Source of the DNA: Stereum hirsutum FP-91666 SS1
Lineage: Eukaryota; Basidiomycota; Agaricomycetes; Russulales; Stereaceae
DNA: 64,000 nt
Direction: 5' to 3'
Assembly: GCF_000264905.1 (NCBI RefSeq)
Contig: NW_006763138.1
Span: 1,812,145-1,876,144, forward strand
A program made the translations under genes and the position numbers. The notes beneath the pieces were generated by a model. The model was not told the origin of the DNA. It did no database searches and saw only the letters and a program-made list of their open reading frames with translations. This document shows, in pieces, positions 45,122 through 55,759 of the stretch; within the stretch, counting starts at the first letter, position 1; each line of letters opens with the position of its first letter.

Positions 45122-46802
45122 ATGTCGTCCTCCTTGTCTTTAGATCCCTCTGGGACTCTTGGGACTGCCGCGCCTCCAGCGTCGTTGACGGAACATGAGC
45201 TTGACGTCGAGCCCGCGCCTTCACACGAAAAACTTTTAAAACAGCTTGGAGGTATTCTCAAGACTCGACCTTCATTCAGCCATGGAATTATGCAGCTGCC
45301 GCCCCAGTCTTTCAACCTTTTCTATCGCAAAGCTCAAGACGTTCGGTGAGTCTGTTGGCCTCATCATATCAGGGGCTCAAGTGACTCCCACTGCGGTCCT
45401 AACCCATATTCTACTCGAATCTGTAATCTCAATGAATCACTTAGCCACATCGATCTATCCAACGCTGCCGACGCGGAGCTCGCTCATCTCTCTTCCGTAT
45501 GCGCTGCAGCCACCTTCGGTCGTAACCATCAAGATGTCCTAGACGAGACCTACCGCAAAGCGCGGAAGCTCGACTGTAGCGACTTTGCGTGTCATTTTGA
45601 CGCCGAACGATCTGGACTTGTGAGGGCGGCGTGTCATGAGATTCTCGTAGGCAAGGACGGTTCGAGACGGGTCAAGGCCGAGCTGTACAAGCTCAATGTA
45701 TATGGTGTGGTCTTTTCCCTCCTCTCTTTGTACACTCTGGACTAGCATTGTGCAGTTGCTAACCGACTCGGGTATCTTTACAGGCCCTGGCTCGTTCTTC
45801 AAGCCACACCAGGATACGCCGCGCGGGGAGAACATGTTCGGTTCTCTCGTAGTCGTCTTCCCAACCGCGCACGAAGGCGGAGAACTGGCATTACGTCCGA
45901 GAGATGCTGAAGATACGACTGTGCTCGACTTCGGTGCTCGTTTGAGTGAGGCGAAGGCGCATTCCAGTTCTATCGCCTACGCAGTCTTCTTCAGCGACGT
46001 AACTCATGAGGTGTACGAAGTCAAACGCGGTCAGTAGTCCTCAGTCCTTCTCCGTTGACACACATGCTCATTGAATTTTATTCCTTGTCTAGGGTATCGT
46101 GTCACGCTCACGTACAATCTTTACTTCGATGACCCGATAGAGGACCACGTCTCCGCCGTGACGACGTTACCTTCTTCCTTCCAATCTGACATCCCAGAAA
46201 CTCTGATCTCTCAATCCCTCACTGACATCCTATCCGATCCCACCTTCCTTCCCGACGGTGGCCTCATCGGATTCGGTCTACGCTATCAGTACCCCGTCCG
46301 AGTCAACAATACCAGCGGCGCCGACGACGACGACGACTACGGAGAATACTACGAAGACGACTACGACTCTCCTTCACGCGTAATGAAGAACATCCTCTCC
46401 GTCCTCAAAGGCACGGACTCCACAATCCACCACCTTCTCTCCCAGCAAGGTTACAAGCCCTTCCTCATGGCCATATACGACACAGACGGCAAAATCATCA
46501 TGTGCGATCGCATCGTCCAATACATTTCACCTGAATACGGCGAATCACTCTCCAGTGTCCTTCCTCGAGACCATCACGGGATTGTCATCGATTTGGCGGA
46601 GTGGGCTGGAGACAAGGAGCGTGAGGCCGATGAGCCGGTGACGTGGGTGACGGAGCCTATGTATCAGAAAACGTACAAGACAGAGTATGCGGCGTTTGGG
46701 AATGAGGCGATGGTGGAGACTGCGTATGCGGATCTGGCATTGATGGTTATGGTGGGCAAGCCGGGTGAGAGAACTGAAGCGAGGGACGTTGAGCGATACT
46801 AG
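45122..46802 (+). CDS. 2OG-Fe(II) oxygenase, paralog 4 (acidic insert)
   Basis: Predicted 479-aa oxygenase. Exons 45122-45345, 45445-45704, 45784-46029 and 46093-46802. Metal ligands H170 and D172 in FFKPHQDTPRG, H236 in VTHEVYEV, R246 in GYRVTL. N-terminus TRPSFSHGIMQLPPQSFNLF, then ATFGRNHQDVLDETYRKARK. In the C-terminal half an Asp/Glu/Tyr-rich insert (ADDDDDYGEYYEDDYD) replaces the short loop found in paralogs 1 and 3 after GFGLRYQYP. The rest keeps KPFLMAIYDTDGKIIMCD, PVTWVTEP, AFGNEAM and VMVGKPGERTE. It belongs with paralogs 1 and 3. It ends 204 bp from the convergent paralog 5, so two different sub-groups of the family meet tail to tail here. Confidence 0.9.
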
Positions 46803-47006
46803 GTGGACGTTCCTCGAGCCTCGAGTAGCGAGAACGTAGTAGTTGACGAGCCTGCGAAAGGACTGGCGTTCAGACCTTGGTATGTAACGGAAACATTTCA
46901 AGCCATGGGTTTTACGTATACTGTGTATGATTATCCACCAACCTAACACTACTTCTAACTCGTGTGGATTCTGAATACAAACTTTTGATGGCACAACTAA
47001 GTTCGT

Positions 47007-48483
47007 TCACTCGCGCACCGCCCTTTTTCCTGGTGGCCCCACCCTGGCAATCATGGACACAGAGCCATACGACGTGCCTATACCCGGTTCGTTTCCATAA
47101 GTCCCATAGTCGATGGAGCTAGAGTTGACAATATCCGAGCGCGCGGTGATCCAGCAAACATCTTCCTTTACCCTTTCTTGTGCCCACTTGGAGTCATCAG
47201 AGGTACTAATGATGGTACCATCGATCTCGCGCACCAGCGTGTGGAGATAATCCTCGTCAACCGTATCGAGGCCGCCGATAATACGTGGGGTCATGATTTC
47301 ATAGCTGAAGAACTCGTAGATCATAACCATCTCGGCATCGAGCCCGTTCATGGTAAGAAGGCGGTGGATGAGGGCGTCGCTTCCCTTGAGATATTGAAGA
47401 ATATTGGCGAGTTTGTGATATGAACTGTGCCCGATGGCGTATTGGTAACGAAGGCCGAAACCAAGTATTCCTCCCTCGGGCAAGAAAGTCTCGTCAGCGA
47501 GCAGTTGAGAGAAATCACGGGTAACGTTTTGGCTGAGGTCGGCGACATGGTTGGTGATCTCCTTAGGAATGGCATCCTGATTGGTCGCGGATGCCGACTT
47601 GTCGTAGTAGAGGTTATAAGTGAGCGTTACGCGATAACCTACGCAGAAAATAGGTAAATGGCTTGGGAGGACATGGCAGATGGCGATGCGACAGACCTTT
47701 CTCTACTTGGTAGACCTCGTGTGTGACGTCGCTGAAGAATGAGACATAGGCGACAGAGGGAATCTCGGAGTTGCATAACCATTCGCCACAATCCAATACA
47801 GTTTCATCTTCGCCGTCCGGCCGTAGAGATAGGGCGCCGCCTTCATGCATCGTTGGGAACACTACCACGAGTGAGCCGAACATATTATTTGCGCGTGGCG
47901 TATCCTGATGAGCTTTGAAGAAAGAGCCAGGGCCTAAAATCGATGCGATTGGGCGGAAACATGCTCAGTACAATGTCCAAGAGCCAATGCTGCAATTAGA
48001 ATGAGACGCACCGTAGACGTTCAGTTTGTAAAGCTCCACCTTGACAGGTCGAGTGCCTCTACCTCCGCTCAGGATCTGCCCATATGCCGCCCGGGCCAAT
48101 CCCGACCGTTCCGCATCGAAATGGCATGGGAAGTCCTTGCAGTCAAGCTTTCGAGCCTTCCGATAACTTTCATCGAGAACGTCTTCGTTTTTTCGTCCAA
48201 ACGTTGCGATAGCACAAGTGTCGGAGAGATGCTTGAGTTGCTCCTCGGTGGCGTTAGAAAGATCCATACATCTAAATAGTATTCCGAAGGGTCAGTGAAC
48301 AACACATTTCAAGATTCGGAAGAGTTCGAACCGCGCATCGTGAGTGACAGGGTCCCGATAGAAGAGCGTGAAGCTGTCGGGAGGAAGGGCCATGGTGCCA
48401 CTACTGAAGCTCGGTTCTTGATCCAAAGCGACCTCGAGGGACTCGATCAACTTGTCTTTCGTGTTCGTCGGTTGGTCGCTCAT
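47007..48483 (-). CDS. 2OG-Fe(II) oxygenase, paralog 5
   Basis: Predicted 426-aa oxygenase, the shortest intact copy. Exons in order: 48332-48483, 48012-48271, 47697-47933, 47007-47638. The ATG at 48483 (MSDQPTNTKDK) is preferred over one 90 nt upstream because the upstream part is unconserved and overlaps the TATA region. The N-terminus lacks the Ser-rich lead of paralogs 1, 3 and 4 but keeps EPSFSSGTMALPPDSFTLFY. Metal ligands H146 and D148 in FFKAHQDTPRA, H209 in VTHEVYQV, R219 in GYRVTL. The C-terminal half is shorter and more diverged, with GFGLRYQYA, DVCWITARS, TYGNEPG and ARVGPPGKRA. The pseudogene at 1310-1690 resembles this copy most in its exon 1 (EPSFSxGT and a DAR-like end). Confidence 0.88.
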
Positions 48484-48558
48484 GATAGACAAGATAAAAA
48501 TCTGAAAAGCTTGAGACGAGAACAGGTGGATGCCAGGAGGGATCGCCTGGCGGATCGC

Positions 48559-48566
48559 TTTATATA
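48559..48566 (-). promoter_or_regulatory. TATA box of 2OG gene 5
   Basis: TATATAAA on the minus strand, about 75 bp upstream of the start codon at 48483. Confidence 0.5.
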
Positions 48567-48824
48567 TTGCCACTAGAAGGATTCGGGCGTGGGAAATCTA
48601 CGGAAGAAAGGACGAGTCAAAAGCCCCTTATTGCTCCTGTATGCACCCGACCGCGGCTCCGAGTTGTCGCCAGCAGCATTGTGAATCATTGTCGGGTTGA
48701 AAAAAACAAGAGCTCATATAGTGTTCCGAACAGTGGCCTTTCTCACAAGAGTCACGGTCGACGTCGCTACCACTGGCACCTGAAGAGCGGCGGCAGCGGC
48801 AATTGCAGTCAAGTTGCGTTGAGC

Positions 48825-48992
48825 ATGACCGAGGAGAACGCTAGCGTAGTTGCAAATTACATTGCCCAGAAAGCGCAGGACGAACAACTACAAGTCAACG
48901 AGAAGGCTCATGCAAGGCTGATGAAGGTTGTGACGATGCTAAGAGCGCGGCACCGGGATGCCTCAACGTCAATTTCGGAATCAACCGAACGG
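48825..48992 (+). CDS. Possible small helical protein or first exon, unknown
   Basis: From an ATG near 48825 a frame of 56 codons reads MTEENASVVANYIAQKAQDE, then a highly charged helical stretch (Lys, Glu, Gln, Arg, Leu) and TSISESTER. It ends at an exact splice donor (ACG|GTGAGT). A following AG at about 49046 opens a second frame without motif. It lies antisense to nothing and between two 2OG genes. Composition is protein-like, but no homologous family is recognised and it may be chance. Confidence 0.25.
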
Positions 48993-49116
48993 TGAGTGCC
49001 ACGTCAGTGTGGCTCATGAGGCCTGAGGTATTATTGCTCATCGTCAGTTTTTGTCTAAAACAATTGGCACATTTATATCGGGATCTACAGGATGTTTGAG
49101 CTATTTCTTATGCAGC

Positions 49117-50641
49117 CTACGAGATTCCAGCAATTCCTCCCCTAGAACCCGGCGGTCCGACACGTACCATCAAACACAAGTCACCGTACATATGGGCGAT
49201 CGAAGCCTCATTCCCGTACGCAATGTACTGTCCTCCGTGCGAGTTGAGATCGCAGCTCGGGGTCACCCACGTCACCTGCTCGGTGACCTTCAAATCCCTG
49301 ATTGGTTCCTTGGGGTCGAAACAGTCGATAACAATTCCACCACCTCCCAGGACCACATCCGAAATCCACTGGTGGTCGTCGCACCATTCTTGGTTGACCT
49401 CATCTGGAGCGTAACTGTAGTCGGGACGCATGATGATGTAGTCGTCTTCCCAATAGGCCACCATGAGGAAGGGATCGAGCCCATGAGAACGCAGGGTGTC
49501 ATTGAGATAGGCGTCGCGACCCTTCAAAACGGTGAGCACAGAGGAAATTTCGTCCCGTGAGGAGTTTATGGCCACGGGATATTGGTAGCGAAGGCCAAAG
49601 CCGAGAGTACCACCGTTAGGAAGAAAGGTCGGATCGTCGAGGAGAGTGGAGAATAGCTCGAAGAGCGGAAGCTGGTCGATAGGTCGGTCGATCTTAGAAG
49701 GCCTAAGAGCCTTAGCATCATCATCGGCAAAATAGAGGTTATAGGTAAGGGTGACACGATAACCTAAGGGTGCCGAATGAAGAGTGAGACACGGGGGTGC
49801 ATTCGATTGACCGTGTGATGTTGGACGAACAACGAAGAAAGGTACATGGACACGAACCTTTGGTGACTTCGTAGACCTCATGCTCAACATCGCTGTAGAA
49901 GCATGCATAGGCTACGTGTGGTTCATCCTTCTCTGATAATAACTGGGCGAAGTCGAGCGATATCTCCCCATCAGAGCCCCGAGGACGAAGGATCAACGCT
50001 CCGCCATCGTGTTGAGTCGGGAAGACGACAACAAGGGATCCAAACATATTCCGGGCACGGGGCGTATCTTTGTGGGGCTTGAAGAACGAGCCTGGCCCTG
50101 TGAAACGGTTTAAGGACGCAAAACAATGGTAACTTAGAAGGCATATGGTGGGTGATACGAACCGTAAATGTTCAGCTTGTAGAGTTCGGCGCGGACGGGG
50201 CGGGAACCCTCCGTTCCAACAAGGATTTCATCACAAGCGGCGCGAACGAGTCCTGACTGAACTGGGTCATAATGGCAGGCGAAATCCTTGCGGTCGAGCT
50301 TGCGAGCCTTCCGATACGTCTCGTCAAGTACGTCTTCCTTGTTTCTGCCGAACGTCGCGGCAGCACATATCTCGGACAAATGTTGAAGTCGGTCTTCTGT
50401 TGCGCGAGCAAGATCGATGCACCTGCGACAAAAGATGTCGATTTAGTCCTGTGTTGCATATGAATGATTTAGAAAAGATCTACCAAGCACTGAGACCTTC
50501 CCGATAGAAGAGCATGGACTCCGCGGGCCTGAGAGGCATAGTCCCACTGGCAAAAGATTGGCCAGATTCTAGGATGGCCTTGATCCGCTCGAAACTGGTT
50601 TCATGGGGAGAGGAAGAAGAATCAGAAGCAGAGACGGACAT
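49117..50641 (-). CDS. 2OG-Fe(II) oxygenase, paralog 6
   Basis: Predicted 434-aa oxygenase. Exons in order: 50484-50641, 50163-50422, 49858-50097, 49117-49763; exons 2 and 3 are 260 and 240 nt as in paralogs 1 and 3. Metal ligands H148 and D150, here with Lys between them (FFKPHKDTPRA) instead of Gln; H212 in VEHEVYEV, R222 in GYRVTL. N-terminus SGQSFASGTMPLRPAESMLF, then ATFGRNKEDVLDETYRKARK. The C-terminal half has FLPNGGTLGFGLRYQYP, IIMRPDYSYAPDEVNQEW, a GGGGIVIDCFDP loop, VTWVTP, AYGNEAS and VRVGPPGSR. IMCD of the other copies is replaced by IMRP, so that Cys is not essential to the family. A TATA-like TATATGAA lies about 45 bp upstream. Confidence 0.88.
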
Positions 50642-51367
50642 GGTCGAGGATTCGAAGTGACGAGTTTCCTCGCACTGTCAATCCAGGTTCATATAAGTAC
50701 GTTCCAGAGGCGCTTCGCCACCCGTGGTCAACCGGTAGTATCATTAGGATGGGACCGAACGACCGCGCCTTGGGACAAGTCATGGCACCGAGTCAGAGCC
50801 AGAAGCGTCTTACGTGTTATATAGCAAGGTGATATACTGTGATATGCCGCATAGCAAAAAAGAAGCTTCGGCTCTGTCAGGTTCACGAGACGCAGGTAGG
50901 GAGGAGAGGTTGTTGGTGTTTCTCACTCGAGTCACCACTGACAGAGGTCAAGACTGCTTAGGGGCGACGAATGTGGATCCCAATTTACATCAACAGCATC
51001 GTGCCCTCAATAAGTCACGTCCAAAATGACGATCATGATGGCCGTCTGCAGAAAGACAAAAGGAAGGAAGGAATGGCCTGGGACTCGAGAAGTGGTGGCG
51101 ACTTGTAAACGGGGAAGAAAACGAGGCATATAAAATATCAACGTCGACTCGGCTTCTGCCGGAAAGAGTGGCGTTCGCGTTTGCCACAGTTCTCCTTTCC
51201 TTCACAACGCCCACAGCATCAATAACACGTACAGACCTTACCCCGCCATATACTTCACTGGTCACTGTGTTAATAGCCCGATAGCCTGGAGCATTCTAGT
51301 TTGTTTAAAACCTCTGGTAAATACAAGGTTATCTTTCTCTTCTGAGTATCCCAGAGCCCGGAACAGT
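50642..51367. other. Intergenic, about 0.7 kb
   Basis: Promoter of 2OG gene 6 on the left, then short frames without motifs. Confidence 0.5.
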
Positions 51368-51884
51368 ATGGACTGGCTCAAGTTCAACATAGGTAGTTCC
51401 ATCCTCCTGAAGACACAAACATCGGCTGCATATACTGTTTTTTTTGGAGGAAAACAACAGAATCCTTCTCCTACAAAGAAAGTCGCAGTAAGCTTGTACG
51501 TTTCACTTATTCAGATCGACGCATCTATCTCGGGCTGACATGACGATTTTACATCATGTCATGTAGATTCCTCTTCGACCCCCCTTTGTCCAACCTTTGG
51601 CCTACTCCTTCGAAGAAGGACAGCATCATCGAGCAGGTCTGTTTTACAGGCTGTCGAGCTCTTTATACCATTTCTTTTGTCGCAAAATTCAGAAGCGGCA
51701 AACGGCGGGAAGGTCGGATCTCGGACTGCCTGTTTCCGATTCGAGCGCGGACGGATCTTGGGGCGTTAGCGGCAGTTATCCGAGCTGCCAGGAGTTGTGT
51801 CGTCCAACCACCATCTCTTCACAGCGTTTACTCACCGATACCGATATGTGTTCCGAGAGCGCTATAGGCCTTGGGTACTTATAG
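51368..51884 (+). CDS. Small unknown protein, three exons
   Basis: I do not recognise a family. The ATG at 51368 opens MDWLKFNI; exons 51368-51392, 51461-51495 and 51567-51884 join in phase through two introns with good GT...AG ends to give 125 aa. The product has a YHFFCRKIQKR basic segment and a Ser-rich C-terminal third, with no signal peptide or membrane helix. The stop is only 55 bp before the start codon of the FAD monooxygenase on the same strand, so either the spacing is very tight or part of this region is actually leader of that gene. The first two exons are short, which lowers confidence. Confidence 0.42.
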
Positions 51885-51939
51885 TCACCTAAGGAGATCC
51901 CTGTTGGGACCAACAACCTCTCGTTCTTGCCCCGAGACT

Positions 51940-53845
51940 ATGTCTTCGTCAACTGCCTCGACGTCCACACCGGAATTCAAATCTCTCAACGTCGCCATTA
52001 TTGGTGGTGGGATGTGCGTGCACTTCTGTATAGTTTGCTAGCATGGTTTCATACTGATTTTGTTTTGCGAGTAGCGGTGGTCTCGCAGCTGCTGTTTCTC
52101 TGAGACGGGCAGGTCATGCCGTGACCATATACGAGCGGTACGACTATGCTGGTGAAGTCGGCGCATCCATCTCCTGCGCGAACAATGGTACGAAGTGGCT
52201 GTTCGAGTGGGGAGTGGACGTTCAGAAGGCAAAGCCTGTGACGCTCAGGAACTTAATCATGCACGACGTACGCTATGTTCTTATTCTACCGTTTCGGATC
52301 TTTCTCACTCTCACGGACAGTGGAAAACCGGGAACGTCATCAACGAGTATCCTCTCAAGGACTACAAGGAGAAATGGGGGACCGTGAGTGTTTCAGTCTC
52401 TAAACGTTCTATCGTTGGAACTGACATGACTTCCAGGAATACTAGTATGTGTACTCTTTCTCCGTATTGACTGAATTGAGTTGACTCTGTGTGTTAGTAT
52501 GTTCCACCGTCAAGATATCCATGCCGTTTTGAAGGAGACCGCTCTCATGGATGAGGGAGAAGGTATTCCAGTAACGCTGGTCGTCAATCACCGTGCGAAG
52601 GCGATCGACTGTGAGGCTGGTAAGGTTACCTTCGAGGACGGCACCACCATCGAGGCCGACCTGATCGTTGGCGCGGACGGTATTCGTGTACGCACCCAAC
52701 CTTTACAATCGCATTCTCATTTCCTGATCGGATCTACGGCAGAGCGTTACCCGTTCTGAAATCGGCGTTGTCCCAGACATGAAACCCGCCTCCGTTGCGT
52801 GCTATCGTTGTAACATCCTCACCAAAACATGCCACGAACTCGGTCTGAAGGACTTCGCCGAAACCGAGGTTCGTTCATTCCCCCACCCTTTTGTCTTTAC
52901 ACCATCTAATTTATGTCTTTATCATTTAGGCCATCGATTATTGGGGCGGTTGGCCCAGCGGCGAAAAGGAAGATTCGCAGTATTACAAGATCGTCCTTGC
53001 TGGCTGTCGCGGTGGCGAGGTCCTTTCTTTCTACAACTTCATGCCCGCGCATCTTACCACTCAGCGGAAAGAAGGTTTCCGATATGAGGAAGTGACGGTC
53101 GAGGAGATGATCAAGAACTACGGTGATCTTGACCCCAAGGTTCTTGCGATGCTGGAGAACTCATTCGACCGAATGCCGTGGCGTTTGTATGTCCATCAGG
53201 AGTACCCGGTTCGTCTCATTGTCATGTTTTGTTTCCGTTTCGTGACGACGATTTTGACGGTTTCGATCGTTTAGTATTGGAGTAAGGGTAAGGTGACATT
53301 ACTCGGCGATGCCGCACACCCCATGCTTCCCAACCAGAGCCAGTTAGTATGCTCCCACCCCTCTCATAGACCGTCATAAGCTAACTTCCAACTAGGGGAG
53401 CTGTCCAGGCACTCGAAGATGCTGCTGCTCTCGGTATCACCTTCTCACGAAAATACGGCTATACGACACCGGGTAACGTCGAACGCGGTCTGAAGATATA
53501 CGAGCGTGTTCGTAAGCCTCGTGCATGGAGGGTGCAGGATGCTAGTGTTCGGGCGACCGAGAACATGAATGAGAGGATTGGATTCTCATCGACGCCATGG
53601 TCGCAAACTAAGCATACCACAACGTACGTCTTTATTCCCACCCTTTTGTTGTATATTACCTCGCTGAAGGTCACTTCTCTCGATTATAGGGGTGTGCTTA
53701 CTATCGACGAGATGAACCTTTATGTGAGTCTAATTCTGCGCTTTTCTAACTGTCGAGACTAGAGTCTTGACCATATATATGACATTCCCTACAGGACATG
53801 AAGAAGGACGTCGAGTTCAAATCTCAGGATCTTCCTGCTCTGTAG
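51940..53845 (+). CDS. FAD-dependent monooxygenase (salicylate hydroxylase-like)
   Basis: Predicted group A flavin monooxygenase hydroxylating an aromatic acid or secondary metabolite with NAD(P)H and O2. Eleven exons: 51940-52013, 52075-52267, 52321-52383, 52437-52444, 52498-52687, 52743-52868, 52930-53208, 53275-53342, 53396-53623, 53690-53723, 53795-53845; 437 aa. The dinucleotide-binding GxGxxG is VAIIGGGIGGLAAAVSLRRA (residues 18-37). Then come YERYDYAGEVGASIS, the DG motif VGADGIR (171-176) and GDAAHPMLPNQSQGAVQALED (from G322), the ribityl-binding site. All three family fingerprints are intact. The fourth exon is only 8 nt and is needed to restore the frame into YMFHRQDIH. No secretion signal. 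Genes around it do not suggest a metabolite cluster. Confidence 0.9.
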
Positions 53846-54411
53846 ACGGTGTATCGACGGCTCGCTCGTCTTTCATATAGACTATATATATTCACCTCGC
53901 CGGAGCTTTGGTCGGCTCACATTGTGTTTCACCTCATCCTCAGTACACACCCATCATTGTATTGCAACATGTCTTTGTATATTGACGTGGTAGAATCAAC
54001 TTAATTGGATCTCAGCCCGTCCTAGAGAGTCTTCGTATCCACACACATCGAGCTGGTCGCCGCTGCGACGACTGCGTCAACGACCGGCGAGAAGATGGGT
54101 GGCCACAGCGCTATAGAATGGGCGCTAATCCTATCTGCCGTACTCGGCAGGTGGTGCCTCTGACGCCACACCGCTCAAACGAACCTTTTACCATCATCTC
54201 ACTTGAGTGAGTGACCACGCTATTTCCCCTCTTACGTTTTAGCTTGCTGGGCCTTGGCTATCTTCGACTGGAGGACTCCATATATCTGTAAACTGACGTG
54301 TGCTTCCAGACCTGAAGGAACAGTCCGGCTCCGACTTCGAACACGTAGGCTTGATCTTTGACTTTTAGCTCGAACCTGAGTGCCGTGATTTCTCATCGAG
54401 CTACCTTCAGC
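53846..54411. other. Intergenic between monooxygenase and sirtuin
   Basis: 566 bp of UTR and promoter. No further feature is seen. Confidence 0.5.
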
Positions 54412-55759
54412 ATGTCCTTCTTTCTACCTTGGTTCCTCCTCAAAGCCCTCTGTAAAAAGCTTCGTGTAAAGGTCCTACCTCGTAGACCTCTCATACATGT
54501 CTCGGGCGAGGTCGAACAGGATCAGGATCTAGACGCTGCTTTGAAAGCTATTGCGGCATATATCAGGTCTCGCAACTGTGGAAGTATATGTCTTATGGTG
54601 AGTCTAAAGTCCGGAGAAGACGACCTGTCTAATGCTCTTCTATTTCATACGTCAAAGCTGATTATTGTTGTTTCAGATTGGTGCAGGTATCTCATGCCCA
54701 TTGTCGTATTGTCGATGCCGGAATACTAACAACACGGTCTTCTCTACCTTAGGCGTCAGCACGGCAGCAGGTGTACCAGATTTCAGGTCCGATAGAGGAG
54801 TTTATGTGCGTCGAAAGCCCGATGATACATTATCGTTCAAGCCTTTTTACCAAACATCGCAACGACTGACTCCGGACTCGTACTCATGCCTCTAGGCAAA
54901 CGCGGAGAAGTATAATCTTCCGTACCCAGAGGCCATCTTCGACATAAACTATTTCAAGTCCGATCCTCGACCATGTCCGTATACATTCAGCCTTAACATT
55001 CACTCGCATGCTGACGTTCATTTGATACACGACGATTCTTTCATTTTACAACAGTCTACTCCCTCGCACACGACCTCCTCCCTCTCGACACTACAATCCG
55101 CCCTACTTTGACCCACTCCTTCATTTCTATCCTGCACAAGAAGCGCCTTCTGTCAATGTGTCTTACCCAGAATGTGGACTCCCTCGAACTCCGCGCCGGA
55201 GTTCCTCCCAGCCGATTGCTAGAAGCCCACGGGACATTCAGGACCGCGAGATGTGCAGTCTGCAAGAAGCCGTATGATGGAAAGAGGTGGAAGGAAGATG
55301 TTAGGGAGGAGAGGATACCGAAGTGCGATAATGTAAAGTGTGGAGGAACCGTCAAACCGGATGTGGTGCTTTTCGGCGAACAGGTCGGGGTTTTTTTTTG
55401 CGACCTTACCTTTGAGCGAAGCCATTTCGGAGAGATAAGGCACTGATGCATGGCAGGACTTACAGCTGCCCACTTCCTTTTTCACCAAACTGCCCTCTCT
55501 CTGGGCTACTGATCTCCTACTTATTATCGGTACCTCGCTCATCGTCCAACCATTCGCATCGCTCGCACATCAAGTCCAAGAGGAGGCTTGTCCCCGCATC
55601 CTAATCAATCAAGACCCAGCACCATCGAGGGCCGTGTTTGGAGGACGTGCTGCCGACGTGAGTTTGCTGGGGAATTGCGATGAGGTTGTGAGAAGGTTGT
55701 GCAGGGAGTTGGGTTGGGAGGAAGAGTTGGACAGGATGTGGAGGGCAACGCAGAGTTGA
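54412..55759 (+). CDS. HST2: NAD-dependent protein deacetylase, sirtuin class I (Hst2/SIRT2-like)
   Basis: Removes acetyl groups from lysines (histones and others) using NAD+. Six exons: 54412-54597, 54677-54686, 54753-54805, 54896-54974, 55055-55383, 55457-55759; 319 aa. The NAD-binding signature is spread over two tiny exons: IGAGVSTAAGVPDFRSDRG (residues 63-81). Then LPYPEAIFDINYFKSDPRPF, typical of Hst2, TQNVDSLELRAG, catalytic H168 in EAHGTF, zinc ligands C176-x2-C179 and C200-x4-C205, VKPDVVLFGE and LLIIGTSLIVQPFA. The second CxxC of the zinc knuckle has two extra residues (CDNVKC), which is unusual. There is no long N-terminal extension as in Sir2, supporting a cytoplasmic Hst2-like enzyme. 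The start is the first ATG in frame; the first 40 residues are less conserved. Confidence 0.92.

Larger units (their letters stand above)
48484..49116. other. Intergenic between 2OG genes 5 and 6
   Basis: 633 bp. It contains the 2OG gene 5 promoter, with TATATAAA on the minus strand at about 48559-48566, and a plus-strand frame discussed separately (48825-48992). Confidence 0.5.
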
